Positions 17,566 to 26,184 of a stretch of DNA of 64,000 bases are shown here, piece after piece. The notes under the pieces were generated by a model. It had not been told where the DNA came from, did not search any database, and saw only the letters and a program-made list of their open reading frames with translations. The position numbers and the translations under genes were made by a program. Origin of the DNA: CAIVVT01 sp963823095. Its GTDB lineage: Bacteria; Acidobacteriota; Terriglobia; Bryobacterales; Bryobacteraceae. Every line of letters begins with the position of its first letter. Position 1 is the first letter of the stretch. The stretch is taken from assembly GCA_963823095.1 (NCBI GenBank), contig CAWGKI010000001.1, positions 1,674,001 to 1,738,000 of the forward strand, written 5' to 3'.

Positions 17566-18468
17566 ATGGCAGGTGGATCACCGCGGCTGCTTGCGATCCT
17601 GGCTCTCGCGCAAATCGCGGGAGCCGCGGATTTCGCGGGCAGCAAGGCCTGCAAGACCTGCCACGTAGACCTCGCCTGGAAGTTCTTTCGCAATCCTCAT
17701 TTCCGAGGCGAGGACGATCCATCGCATCCCGGCTCAACCGGTTGCGAAAGCTGTCACGGACCGGGCTCGGAGCACATCAAGGCGCCCTCGAAGACCAGCA
17801 TTTTCTCGTTCTCCGTGCGCACCTCGGAAGAGATCGTCACCCGCTGCCTGAGCTGTCATTCGCGCGACTTAGGCAAGATGAACTTCCGCCGTTCGGAGCA
17901 CTTCAAGGCCTCGCTGAACTGCACCTCCTGCCACTCCATCCATCGCAGTCCGACGCCTCTTCACCTCCTCGCGAAGGTCCAACGCGAACTCTGCTACGGC
18001 TGCCATCCTTCGGTCCGCGCGCAATTCTCCATGCCTTTCAAACACCGTGTCAATGAGGGATTCATGGAGTGCAGCGACTGCCACAATCCGCATGGGACGT
18101 TCGCACCCTCGTGGAAGATGGGCGACCGCCCGCGCATGGTGTCGCAGGCCGCCGTCAATGAAGAGGCTTGCCTGGGCTGCCACAGAGACATGCGCGGCCC
18201 GTTCGTCTTCGAGCACACCGCGGTGCGTGTGGAAGGCTGCGAGACGTGCCATCTGCCCCACGGCTCGGCCAACCCCAGGCTGCTCAAGCGCCCCGTGGTC
18301 TTCACGCTCTGCCTGGAGTGTCACAACGGAAGCGGCTCGGGACGGACCGGGACGGGGGTGCCATTGACTCTGTCCTTTCACAACATGGTGGACCCGCAAT
18401 ACCAGAACTGCACCGTTTGCCATGTCCGCCTGCACGGGTCGAATGCGAGCGCCTTCTTCTTGAGGTAG
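17566..18468 (+). CDS. Decaheme c-type cytochrome, DmsE/MtrA family
   Basis: About 300 residues with a signal peptide (MAGGSPRLLAILALAQIAGAA) and ten CXXCH haem motifs spread along the chain: CKTCH, CESCH, CLSCH, CTSCH, CYGCH, CSDCH, CLGCH, CETCH, CLECH and CTVCH. The count, size and spacing match the DmsE/MtrA/PioA/MtoA family of periplasmic decahaem proteins, which form a wire inside an MtrB-type barrel. ATG 17566 places the signal peptide at the start; a TTG at 17557 is also in frame. The next gene, 4 bases downstream, encodes the matching MtrB/PioB-type barrel. Established role of the family: passing electrons across the outer membrane to or from extracellular minerals or other acceptors. 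Direction of electron flow cannot be read from sequence. Confidence 0.93.
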   Translation: MAGGSPRLLAILALAQIAGAADFAGSKACKTCHVDLAWKFFRNPHFRGEDDPSHPGSTGCESCHGPGSEHIKAPSKTSIFSFSVRTSEEIVTRCLSCHSRDLGKMNFRRSEHFKASLNCTSCHSIHRSPTPLHLLAKVQRELCYGCHPSVRAQFSMPFKHRVNEGFMECSDCHNPHGTFAPSWKMGDRPRMVSQAAVNEEACLGCHRDMRGPFVFEHTAVRVEGCETCHLPHGSANPRLLKRPVVFTLCLECHNGSGSGRTGTGVPLTLSFHNMVDPQYQNCTVCHVRLHGSNASAFFLR

Positions 18469-18472
18469 AGGA

Positions 18473-20512
18473 ATGTCACGAGGCAGCAACTACATTCCAA
18501 AGGCGGCGTGCTGGGGCAGGCTCTTGGTCCCGGCCCGCCGCCTGCCTGCCCGGCTATTCCTGCTTGCCGCCCTATTGCTGGGACGAACTGCTTTCGCCCA
18601 GGAGCCTGTCGCGCCCACTGAGGCGTCCACCGGCTCGCCGCGCGGAGCTACCCTCGGTCCGTATAACCTCCTGCAATCGTTCGAACTCGGCGATCGCTTC
18701 GTCTCTCTCGATGGCAGCGAGGATGCCTACCGAAGCCACATCAACTACGGCAACGGACTGCGTCTGTTGAGTTCTTCGTTCGCCATGTACTCGAAAGACG
18801 GCAAGAGCCGCTGGCTTGACCGCCTGACTGTCAACACGCAAGGTCTTGGCAACGATCCCTACGAATCGGCGCGGCTCCACGCCGAAAGCCGCTGGTACGA
18901 CTACGACCTGCGCTGGCGGCAGAGTGACTACTTCAACCCTGGCCTTGGATTCGCCCAGGATCTCCACGCGCAAGATACCCGGCGCATGATGCAGGACCAC
19001 GACCTTGTCATCCTGCCCCGCGGGCGCTTTCGAATCGTTGCGGGCTACAGCCGTGTTACGCAGACCGGAGCCGCATTGACGACAAATGCCCTCCAGGGCT
19101 TCAACGCAACGGCGCTGTTCCAGAACATCCACCGGCTCGACAATGAGTATCGTCTGGGGGTCGAGTGGGTCGCCGAAGGCACGCGCATTTCGATCCTGCG
19201 GTCGTGGGAGAACTATAGCGAGGACACGCCCGCTTCGAACATCGCGCCGGGCGCTAGTGTGCCGGCCGGCGGCGCCTCTGCGTTCCAGTCGGCAGCCCCA
19301 TACCATGCCACGACTCCCGGCTGGCGCCTGCTCGTGGTGCGCGAATTCGGAAAGCGTATCAGCCTGAACGGCCGCCTGACCTACGCCGGAACGCGCGGCC
19401 GCGTGAATCTCGGAGAGTCGCTATTTGGCACGCCGGCGCTAACCCAGCCGATCTATCAGGTGGCGGTAGCCGGAAACGCGACGCGTCCGGTGACAACAGC
19501 CGCGTTGAATCTGACATTCATTCCCATCGAGCGGCTCACCATCGCCAACCAGACCTCCTTCGACCAAACGCGGATGAATGGCAACAGCGTCTACGGAGAG
19601 TTGAGCAACGCAACACTCGCGTTCCAGCAGATCGATTTTCAATTCCTTGGCATCCGCCGCACCGGCAACCAGACCGATGCCGTGTTCCGCTTCTTTCCTT
19701 GGCTGGATGTTACGGGCGGATACCACGTCGATACGCGGACCTTCGATTCGGCGCGGAGTCCGCTGCCCAGCGGCGCGCAGCAAACCGAGCGCAGCGAGCA
19801 ATCGAATACGCAGCATGCCGGCATCGCGGGTCTGCGCTTTCGATTTGCCAAGAGGTTTTCGCTGCTGCTCGACGCCGAGAAGGGCACGAACGACAATCCG
19901 GTTTATCCGATCGGCGACAAGTCGTACCACGCGTTGAATGGACGTCTGCAATACAAGTCGAAGACGCTGCTGCTGGCCGTGTCCGTGCGCAACAGCTACA
20001 ACTTCAACTCCGATGCGCTGAGCGCGTTCAGCGCGCGCGGCCGCGTCGCCTCCGCCGAGGCGTCATGGACACCCCGGCAATGGTTTGCCGTTGACACGGA
20101 GTATTCGAAGCTGCACACCGGCACGGCGGGCGGCATTGCGTATTTCGTCAACAACAGCCTGGTGACCGGGGACTCGTCGATCTACGTCAGCAACATTCAT
20201 TCGGGCAACATCTGGCTGCGATTGAGCGCGGGCAAATACGCGATGCTGCGGCTGGGCTATAGTCACGTGCAGGATGTGGGCGACGGGAGGGGGCAGCCGG
20301 GCGAGGGGATGGGTTCGAGCACCGGCGCATTCGTGGCGGCGCAGACCTTCCCACTGACATATTCATCGCCACAATTGCAGTTGTCCGTCCCGCTGGGGAC
20401 GCGCATTCGCTGGAACGCCGGATGGCAGATGTACCGCTACGGGGAGCAGTTCGCGGCGCTTCGCAATTATCGCGCGCAAACCGGCTTCACCAGCCTCATG
20501 TGGTCATTCTGA
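18473..20512 (+). CDS. MtrB/PioB-family outer-membrane beta-barrel
   Basis: The 679-residue protein has a basic N-terminus and signal peptide (LPARLFLLAALLLGRTAFAQ), then a long run of amphipathic beta strands ending in an aromatic residue (TGFTSLMWSF). This matches MtrB/PioB, the 26-28-strand porin that sheathes a decahaem cytochrome. Family-like features are the N-terminal conserved region (FELGDRFVSLDGSEDAYRSHINY) and the alternating Tyr/Arg strand pattern. It starts 4 bases after the decahaem gene with GAGG at good spacing, so the pair is almost certainly co-translated as an MtrAB conduit. No gene for a surface MtrC/OmcA-type cytochrome was seen, so the pair resembles Pio/Mto systems used for iron oxidation more than Shewanella's full MtrCAB. 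Confidence 0.88.
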   Translation: MSRGSNYIPKAACWGRLLVPARRLPARLFLLAALLLGRTAFAQEPVAPTEASTGSPRGATLGPYNLLQSFELGDRFVSLDGSEDAYRSHINYGNGLRLLSSSFAMYSKDGKSRWLDRLTVNTQGLGNDPYESARLHAESRWYDYDLRWRQSDYFNPGLGFAQDLHAQDTRRMMQDHDLVILPRGRFRIVAGYSRVTQTGAALTTNALQGFNATALFQNIHRLDNEYRLGVEWVAEGTRISILRSWENYSEDTPASNIAPGASVPAGGASAFQSAAPYHATTPGWRLLVVREFGKRISLNGRLTYAGTRGRVNLGESLFGTPALTQPIYQVAVAGNATRPVTTAALNLTFIPIERLTIANQTSFDQTRMNGNSVYGELSNATLAFQQIDFQFLGIRRTGNQTDAVFRFFPWLDVTGGYHVDTRTFDSARSPLPSGAQQTERSEQSNTQHAGIAGLRFRFAKRFSLLLDAEKGTNDNPVYPIGDKSYHALNGRLQYKSKTLLLAVSVRNSYNFNSDALSAFSARGRVASAEASWTPRQWFAVDTEYSKLHTGTAGGIAYFVNNSLVTGDSSIYVSNIHSGNIWLRLSAGKYAMLRLGYSHVQDVGDGRGQPGEGMGSSTGAFVAAQTFPLTYSSPQLQLSVPLGTRIRWNAGWQMYRYGEQFAALRNYRAQTGFTSLMWSF

Positions 20513-20626
20513 ACGATTCGGATGGAGCCTTGGTAACGGGAGGAGAGCAGATGCCTTTGCAATACTTTAACGAACCGGAAAAGACGCCCGGCGCAACCCG
20601 GGCGAGCATCGGGGCAGGCGATCTGA

Positions 20627-21163
20627 ATGCGCAAGGTCCCGATAACGTTGCTGGCGCTGTTCACGGGGACAGCGATAACCATTGCCTTCCGTCGCCCGCC
20701 CCTGAACCCGCCCGTCGTCCCTGGCCTGAGCCTGGAAGCCACGCTTCGGCCGCCGCCGCATGTTTCGAAGATGCTCCGGCGCGCCTGCTACGACTGTCAC
20801 TCCAACGAAACGCGGTGGCCATGGTACAGCCGCGTTCCGGGGCTTCGGAACATGCTGGTACGGGACGTAACGAGAGCCCGGTCGACATTCAACTTCTCGG
20901 AGTGGGCCGCGGGACCGTATGGGAAACCGCGAGCCGGCGCGGGGATGCTTCTGGGGATGTGCGCTGCGATTCGAGAGGGGCAGATGCCGCGAAAGAACTA
21001 CCTGATGCTGCACCCGTGGGCGACGCCAACGCCCCCGGAGATCGACGAATTCTGTACTTGGAGCCGCTCGGAAGCGAAGCGGCTCGTCGAGGACGCCCGC
21101 CGAAATTCGACCCAGCACGCACGGCCAGCGCCCCCAGTCCGGCTCCTGCGGATCGCACGATAG
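20627..21163 (+). CDS. Haem-binding domain protein (mono-haem)
   Basis: The 178-residue protein has an N-terminal membrane or signal segment (VPITLLALFTGTAITIAF) and the haem-binding domain signature 'ACYDCHSNETRWPWYSRV', with one CXXCH and a downstream 'GQMPRKNYLMLHP' that can supply the Met axial ligand. This matches the small haem-binding family (PF14376 type) frequent in Bacteroidetes and Acidobacteriota, usually annotated as a periplasmic mono-haem c-type protein. It lies 114 bases after the MtrB-type gene and 47 bases before a response regulator, in the same direction. A role as an electron donor or acceptor between the inner membrane and the decahaem protein is likely but inferred from position. 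The C-terminal 25 residues are basic and look disordered. Confidence 0.82.
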   Translation: MRKVPITLLALFTGTAITIAFRRPPLNPPVVPGLSLEATLRPPPHVSKMLRRACYDCHSNETRWPWYSRVPGLRNMLVRDVTRARSTFNFSEWAAGPYGKPRAGAGMLLGMCAAIREGQMPRKNYLMLHPWATPTPPEIDEFCTWSRSEAKRLVEDARRNSTQHARPAPPVRLLRIAR

Positions 21164-21210
21164 CCGGATTCGGGGTTCTCAGTTCGGATGCACTCGGCTA
21201 CACTCGCACT

Positions 21211-21891
21211 GTGGAATCCCAATCCATTCTGGTCATCGACGACGACGAGGGGTTGCGCGACAGCGTCAGCCTCTTGCTTGAACAGGAAGGATTCCGGGTG
21301 TTGACGGCGGCCGACGGACGTACGGGGTACGACATGGGCCTGAACATGCGTCCGGACCTGATGATTGTGGATTTGAGGCTGCCTGGCATGAGCGGCGTCG
21401 AGATTTGCAGGCAGATTCGCGCCTCGGGCGCAAAGACGCCGCTGATCGTGCTCAGCGCCGTGGGCGACGAAATCGACAAGGTGCTGCTGCTGGAGATTGG
21501 CGCCGACGATTACGTGGTGAAGCCCTTCGGCGCCCGCGAACTGCTCGCGCGGATTCGGGCCGTGTTGCGCCGCTCGGCGCCCGAGCCGGCCCGATCGGTT
21601 CAGTTCAGCGACGTCACAGTGGATCTCGACCGGCGCGTTGTGACGCGCGCCGGTGTAGAGGTGAAGCTCACACCCGCCGAATACAATCTGCTCACCTACT
21701 TCCTCACGCATCCGGACCGGCCGCTCACGCGGGACGCCTTGCTGAACGCGGTTTGGGGTTATGAGTCGTTCCCCAGCACGCGGACTGTCGACGCGCACGT
21801 TCTCAAATTGAGACAAAAGCTCGAGCACGACCCTGCCATCCCGGAGCATTTCCTGACACTGCACGGCGTCGGATACCGATTCGTCCATTAG
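21211..21891 (+). CDS. OmpR/KdpE-family response regulator
   Basis: The 226-residue regulator starts at GTG 21211 (VESQSILVIDDDEG). An open frame extends far upstream, but that part is read-through of the haem-binding gene in another frame. Receiver signatures are the acidic pair near 10-12, phospho-acceptor Asp54 (MIVDLRLPGM), Ser in LIVLSAVGD and Lys in VVKPFGARE. The C-terminal winged helix (about 130-226) reads 'KLTPAEYNLLTYFLTHPDRP', 'SFPSTRTVDAHVLKLRQKL' and 'LHGVGYRFVH'. It is embedded in the cytochrome cluster and the only complete kinase gene of the cluster lies three genes on, so that kinase is the probable partner. Its target is likely the cluster itself, by inference. Confidence 0.95.
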   Translation: MESQSILVIDDDEGLRDSVSLLLEQEGFRVLTAADGRTGYDMGLNMRPDLMIVDLRLPGMSGVEICRQIRASGAKTPLIVLSAVGDEIDKVLLLEIGADDYVVKPFGARELLARIRAVLRRSAPEPARSVQFSDVTVDLDRRVVTRAGVEVKLTPAEYNLLTYFLTHPDRPLTRDALLNAVWGYESFPSTRTVDAHVLKLRQKLEHDPAIPEHFLTLHGVGYRFVH

Positions 21892-21911
21892 TCATTCACC
21901 AGGCCCCGGCC

Positions 21912-22313
21912 ATGCGACCGCGAACGATTCTAATCGTGGACGACAACCTCTCCTCGGCTGACACGATGGAGCTGGCTCTTATGGATCTCGACGGCATCGA
22001 GACCTCCTCCGTCACGAACGGCGAGCGGGCATGGAGGCTGATTCGCGATTCCGATGGCAGCCGCCTCGCGGCAGTCATTACCGATCTACACATGCCCTCG
22101 ATGGATGGCTTTGAGCTGATCGCCAGGATTCGATCCGACGCCCGCTACGCGCACTTGCCCATCCTGGTAGTCAGCGCAACTACCGACCCGGGAGCGCCGC
22201 AACGTGTGCGCGACCTCGGAGCCAACGCATTCATCTCTAAACCTTGGTCCCCGGCGAAACTTCGTAGACGACTGGAGCAACTTCTGTATGGAGAAAGCGA
22301 CAAGCGCACCTAG
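21912..22313 (+). CDS. Stand-alone receiver (CheY-like) protein
   Basis: The 133-residue protein is a single receiver domain with no output domain. It shows 'TILIVDDN' with acidic residues near 10-11, phospho-acceptor Asp58 (AAVITDLHMPSMDG), 'LPILVVSATTD' and Lys in 'AFISKPW'. It follows the KdpE-like regulator by 20 bases and its end overlaps the next gene (porin-like) by 26 bases. Such proteins relay phosphate or act by protein contact. Here it could compete with or feed the transcriptional regulator for phosphate from the kinase at 24421. The function is inferred from context only. Confidence 0.92.
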   Translation: MRPRTILIVDDNLSSADTMELALMDLDGIETSSVTNGERAWRLIRDSDGSRLAAVITDLHMPSMDGFELIARIRSDARYAHLPILVVSATTDPGAPQRVRDLGANAFISKPWSPAKLRRRLEQLLYGESDKRT

Positions 22314-23724
22314 CCTCGATCTCCGGCGCAGCTCCCCGCGCACTTTCCTCTGCGCGCTGGCGTTTGCGGTCCTCGCTTACGCACCCGTCGCGCGAGCCCA
22401 AGAGCAACGGGAGATTCGTCGGATTCTCGAACGGCTCGACCGTCTGGAACGCCAGAACGCGGAGCTGCTCGCCGAGGTGCGGCAATTGCGCGAGCAGGTC
22501 GCCAGCGCGGCCGCACCCGCTAGCGCTCCTCTTGCTGCGTCCGCGGATGCCGTGGAGAAGCTCGGCGAGCAAGTGGAGGTGCAAACCGCCCGCATCGGGG
22601 AACAGGCGCAATCGAAGGTTGAGAGCCTGCAACGCTTCCCCCTTCGCATCACCGGCATGGCGCTGTTCAACATGTACACGAACTCACGCTCCGAGGGGTC
22701 TTACTTCTCCTCCATCGCGACGCATATGACCACCAACCGGGCTTCCGGCGGCACGCTCAGCCAGTCGATGCTGGGATTGGAGTTCTTCGGGCCGGAGACG
22801 TTCCTCGGAGGCAAGGTCCACGGCAACATCCAGATGGATTTCTACCCGTACACCGGCACCTACGGCACCATCCCCCAGGAAGACGCGGCAGACTTCGTGT
22901 TGTCGCCGCGCATCCGCACAGGCTCCATCACCATCGATTGGGGTTCGCGCAGTATCATGTTCGGCCAGGAGAAGCCGCTCATCGCGCCGCGCGACCCGGA
23001 TTCGCTCGCACAAGTGGGCGTGCCCCCGCTCGCCGATGCCGGAAACCTGTGGGAGTGGCGGCCCCAGGTCCGCCTGGAGCAGAGATTCAACATTTCCACC
23101 GCCGATTCCATCACGGCGCAGGCTGCACTCTACTCGACGCGCGAGACCAATACTACGGTGCCCGCCGCATTCGCATCGACGCTCGCCGCGACGCGTCCCG
23201 GCTGGGAAGCACGCCTGCAGTTCGCTCACCGCCGCGGCGACGATCCATTCCTCGAGATAGCGCCCGGATTCCACTTTAGCGTCAGCCACGCGGCCGGCTA
23301 CTCCGCCGATTCGCGCATCATTTCCATGGACGGCCTGCTCCGGCCGCTTCACTTCATGGAATTCACCGGTGCGTTCTTCACGGGAGTAAACGCAGCGGGA
23401 TTAGGCGGCCTCGGCCCGGGATTCAATGTCACCGGCGACGGTGATCTCTACTCCGTCCACAGCCGTGGCGGCTGGCTCCAGTGGGCGCTGTTTCCGGGGC
23501 AGCGGTTGTCGTTCCACCTCTTCGGAGGGACCCAGACGAACCGGCGCTCCGACCTGTCCGGATACTATCCGCAAAGCAACATCTCCTACGCCGGCAATGC
23601 GTACTATCGCCTCGCGCCGAATGTCTTCCTGGTCTTCGAAGCCGCTCAGACCAGGACCAACTGGACCAACGAGAAGACTCACTTGCGGAACCATTATGAT
23701 CTCGCTCTGGCGTACAAGTTCTAG
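22288..23724 (+). CDS. Outer-membrane barrel with N-terminal coiled coil (porin-like)
   Basis: About 478 residues. It has a signal peptide (TFLCALAFAVLAYAPVARAQ), then a heptad segment at about 40-75 (REIRRILERLDRLERQNAELLAEVRQLREQV), a low-complexity Ala-rich linker, and a barrel of about 370 residues ending 'HYDLALAYKF' with terminal Phe. Architecture is like trimeric porins such as the DcaP type, whose coiled coil sits in the periplasm. I choose ATG 22288, which has GGAGC upstream and lies inside the receiver gene end; the frame remains open further upstream. The substrate is unknown. In this cluster it may supply soluble metabolites or metal to the periplasm, or serve as a second conduit. 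Confidence 0.75.
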   Translation: MEKATSAPSLDLRRSSPRTFLCALAFAVLAYAPVARAQEQREIRRILERLDRLERQNAELLAEVRQLREQVASAAAPASAPLAASADAVEKLGEQVEVQTARIGEQAQSKVESLQRFPLRITGMALFNMYTNSRSEGSYFSSIATHMTTNRASGGTLSQSMLGLEFFGPETFLGGKVHGNIQMDFYPYTGTYGTIPQEDAADFVLSPRIRTGSITIDWGSRSIMFGQEKPLIAPRDPDSLAQVGVPPLADAGNLWEWRPQVRLEQRFNISTADSITAQAALYSTRETNTTVPAAFASTLAATRPGWEARLQFAHRRGDDPFLEIAPGFHFSVSHAAGYSADSRIISMDGLLRPLHFMEFTGAFFTGVNAAGLGGLGPGFNVTGDGDLYSVHSRGGWLQWALFPGQRLSFHLFGGTQTNRRSDLSGYYPQSNISYAGNAYYRLAPNVFLVFEAAQTRTNWTNEKTHLRNHYDLALAYKF

Positions 23725-24424
23725 GGCGCCGCTAGCGCTTCTGGCGTTGACGCTGCCGGTGGCCGCCGCCGTGCTCACAGGCAGCATCAGCGTCACGCCG
23801 AGCGAGAAATCGCGCGGCCACAATCCCGTCACTAGCGCGGGCGTCGTCGTCTGGCTCGAAGCGGAGGACCATAGGCCGATTACGGCAGTCGCGCAGCGCG
23901 CCGTCCGCATGACGCAACACCACAAGCAATTCGTTCCGCATCTGCTCGCGATCGCCCTGGGAACCACCGTCGAATTCCCCAACCTCGATCCTATCTTTCA
24001 CAACGCCTTCTCCAACATCGACGGCCAGCCCTTCGATATCGGGTTGTATCCTCCCGGAACCACCCGGCGGGTGCTCTTCAGGCGCCCTGGCGTCGTCCGC
24101 ATTTTCTGCAATATTCATCAGTCGATGAATGCCGTCATCGTCGTCGCGCCCACGCCGTGGATTGCGGTCAGCGACCGGGATGGCTCCTTCTCCATGGAGG
24201 GGGTAGAGCCGGGCAGGTACACTCTCCACGTCTTCCATGAGCGCGCCACGCAACAGACTCTCGACGCGCTGACGCGCGAGATAGAAATCCAATCGGGCGC
24301 AGTGAAAATCCCCACGATCCAAGTTTCCGAGACCGGCTACATCGAGATGCCGCACAAGAACAAGTATGGGCAGGAGTACGGTCCGGCCCCCGACGACGAT
24401 ACGCCATACCGGAAGAGCAAATGA
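23696..24424 (+). CDS. Periplasmic blue-copper (cupredoxin) protein
   Basis: About 242 residues with a signal peptide (RAPLALLALTLPVAAAV). A type-1 copper site is visible: His102 (DPIFHNAFS) and the Cys138-X2-His141-X2-Met144 cluster (IFCNIHQSMN), the same order as in plastocyanin/azurin-type proteins and methylamine-utilisation cupredoxins. A short carboxypeptidase-regulatory-like domain follows (DRDGSFSMEGVEPGRYTLHVF), then a charged tail. The start at ATG 23696 overlaps the porin gene by 29 bases, and the stop overlaps the kinase start by 4 bases (ATGA), so it sits inside the operon. Cupredoxins carry single electrons in the periplasm, so a natural role is to link the decahaem wire with inner-membrane partners, as PioC or rusticyanin do elsewhere. 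That role is inference. Confidence 0.85.
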   Translation: MISLWRTSSRAPLALLALTLPVAAAVLTGSISVTPSEKSRGHNPVTSAGVVVWLEAEDHRPITAVAQRAVRMTQHHKQFVPHLLAIALGTTVEFPNLDPIFHNAFSNIDGQPFDIGLYPPGTTRRVLFRRPGVVRIFCNIHQSMNAVIVVAPTPWIAVSDRDGSFSMEGVEPGRYTLHVFHERATQQTLDALTREIEIQSGAVKIPTIQVSETGYIEMPHKNKYGQEYGPAPDDDTPYRKSK

Positions 24425-26184
24425 ACGTTTCAGGCCCGCTCTCACTACGATGGAAATTCCTCTTGGCCACGTCGCTGTCGCTCGTAGTGTTGTTTCTGGT
24501 CACCGGCGTAGTCATCGAGAACCGGTCCACTCACATTGCATCGAGCGGGCTGGAAAAGGAGGCGCAGGCCAGCCTCCACGCTTACGAATCGCTTTGGCGC
24601 GCGCGCGCCGATGTGCTGGCCTCGGTGAGCCTGGCACTGAGCGGGATGTCGGACGTGCGCGCCGCCTTCGGGACACGCGATGCCGCGACCATTCGAGACA
24701 CCGCGGGAGAGCGCTGGGCGGCGCTGGCCCGGGAGAATGCGGTATTCGCGGTAACCGATCCAACCGGACATGTATTGGCCTCGTTCGGCGAGCGGCCCCT
24801 GCCTTCTCCGCAGGGCGATATTCCAGCAGTACGCAGCGCGATCGGACAGTTTCCCAAGCAGGCGACCGGTTTCATTGCCCAGGGTAGCGACCTCTATCAA
24901 GTGGTGGTGACTCCCGTCTACGTCGATTCGGCTTCCGCGCCCGCTTTGTTGAATGTGCTCGTGGCCGGATACCTGGTCGATGCGCAACTGGCCCGGCGCA
25001 TGAAGGAGTCCATCGGCGGCAGTGAGTTCGCGTTCGGGTCGTTGGATCGGGTGGTTGCATCCTCGTTAGCGCCGCAGGTTGTCAAGAAACTGGAGGGGCC
25101 GCTCTTCGGCCGTACCAATGGCATAACGCTGCTGCATGCCGGCGATACGGACTATCTTTCCCTGCGCCGTTCTCTGCTCGACATCGATGGCAGGCCCGCC
25201 GGCTATGTCTGGATCCTGCGATCGTTTGAGTCGTCGAAAATGGCGATTACGGCATTGCGGCGGGACCTGTTGCTCGTGTGGGCCGGAGCTCTCCTGGCAA
25301 CGCTGGCCCTCGCCTGGCTGCTGGCGCAGCGCTTGCTGCGCCCCATCGCGGCCCTCGATCTGGCGGCGGATCAAGTGGGTCGCCAGAATTACTCTTACCG
25401 CCTGCCGATCACGACTCACGACGAGTTAGGCCGTCTCGCCAATGCCTTCAACCGCATGTGCGAGTCTATCCAAAAAGCGGAGCGGGACCTGATCCGGCAG
25501 GAGCGGTTGTCCGCCGTCTCGCGCCTTTCCAGTTCACTGGTGCACGACCTCCGCAATCCCCTGGCAGTTATTTACGCATCATCCGAAATGCTCGCCTCGG
25601 AGGGTTACTCGCCGTCTCAGGTGAAGCGCCTGGCGACCAACATTTTCCGGTCGGCGTCTCAGGTCAAATCCATGCTGGAGGACCTGGTGGATGCGGGCCG
25701 CGGCCGTCCGGGGAAGAGTGAGACCTGTCTGCTGTCCAACATCGTCGCTTCGGCTTGGGATTATGTCGGCGCGCGAGCGGAGAAAGCCGGCGTAACCGTT
25801 CTGATCGAAGTGCCGGAGCATTGCAGCGTGACCGTTGAGCGGCATCGCATCGAACGCGTCTTTATGAACCTGTTCGTGAATGCCATCGAGGCCATGCCGG
25901 GTGGAGGTACTGTCTCCGTTACGGCCAGTTGCCGCGAGGACGGCGTCCGGGTGGAGATGCAGGACACCGGGCCGGGTATCGATCCGCAGGTCCTGCCGAA
26001 CCTTTTCGAGCCGCTCACCTCCGGAACGAAAAAGGGTGGAATGGGACTGGGACTGGCTCTTTCGCGCCAGACCGTGATCGAGAACGGCGGAGACATGGGC
26101 GTCGATCCGGCGGTTGAAGCCGGCGCCAGATTCTGGCTTCGGCTGCCCGCCGGATCGGCTGAGACCGCGCCTATTGAACGGTGA
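24421..26184 (+). CDS. Sensor histidine kinase with Cache-like periplasmic sensor
   Basis: The 587-residue kinase has membrane helices at about 11-31 and 284-303 with a large periplasmic region of about 250 residues between them. The sensor's pattern (AVFAVTDPTGHVLASFG ... LYQVVVTPVY) is that of a double-Cache domain. HAMP follows at about 303-355, then the HisKA box with His375 (SSLVHDLRNPLAVIY), N box (NLFVNAIEAMPGGG), G1 (DTGPGIDPQVLPNLFEP) and G2 (GGMGLGLALSRQ). All active boxes look intact. It is the last gene of the cytochrome cluster and overlaps the cupredoxin stop. Its partner is probably the response regulator at 21211. The sensed signal may be extracellular redox state or metal, but the sequence does not show this. 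Confidence 0.92.
   Translation: MNVSGPLSLRWKFLLATSLSLVVLFLVTGVVIENRSTHIASSGLEKEAQASLHAYESLWRARADVLASVSLALSGMSDVRAAFGTRDAATIRDTAGERWAALARENAVFAVTDPTGHVLASFGERPLPSPQGDIPAVRSAIGQFPKQATGFIAQGSDLYQVVVTPVYVDSASAPALLNVLVAGYLVDAQLARRMKESIGGSEFAFGSLDRVVASSLAPQVVKKLEGPLFGRTNGITLLHAGDTDYLSLRRSLLDIDGRPAGYVWILRSFESSKMAITALRRDLLLVWAGALLATLALAWLLAQRLLRPIAALDLAADQVGRQNYSYRLPITTHDELGRLANAFNRMCESIQKAERDLIRQERLSAVSRLSSSLVHDLRNPLAVIYASSEMLASEGYSPSQVKRLATNIFRSASQVKSMLEDLVDAGRGRPGKSETCLLSNIVASAWDYVGARAEKAGVTVLIEVPEHCSVTVERHRIERVFMNLFVNAIEAMPGGGTVSVTASCREDGVRVEMQDTGPGIDPQVLPNLFEPLTSGTKKGGMGLGLALSRQTVIENGGDMGVDPAVEAGARFWLRLPAGSAETAPIER

Noticed and set aside
20422..21210. Upstream extension of the KdpE-like regulator
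   Set aside because: This part is an alternative frame of the mtrB 3' end and the haem-binding gene; the regulator's conserved opening starts at GTG 21211.
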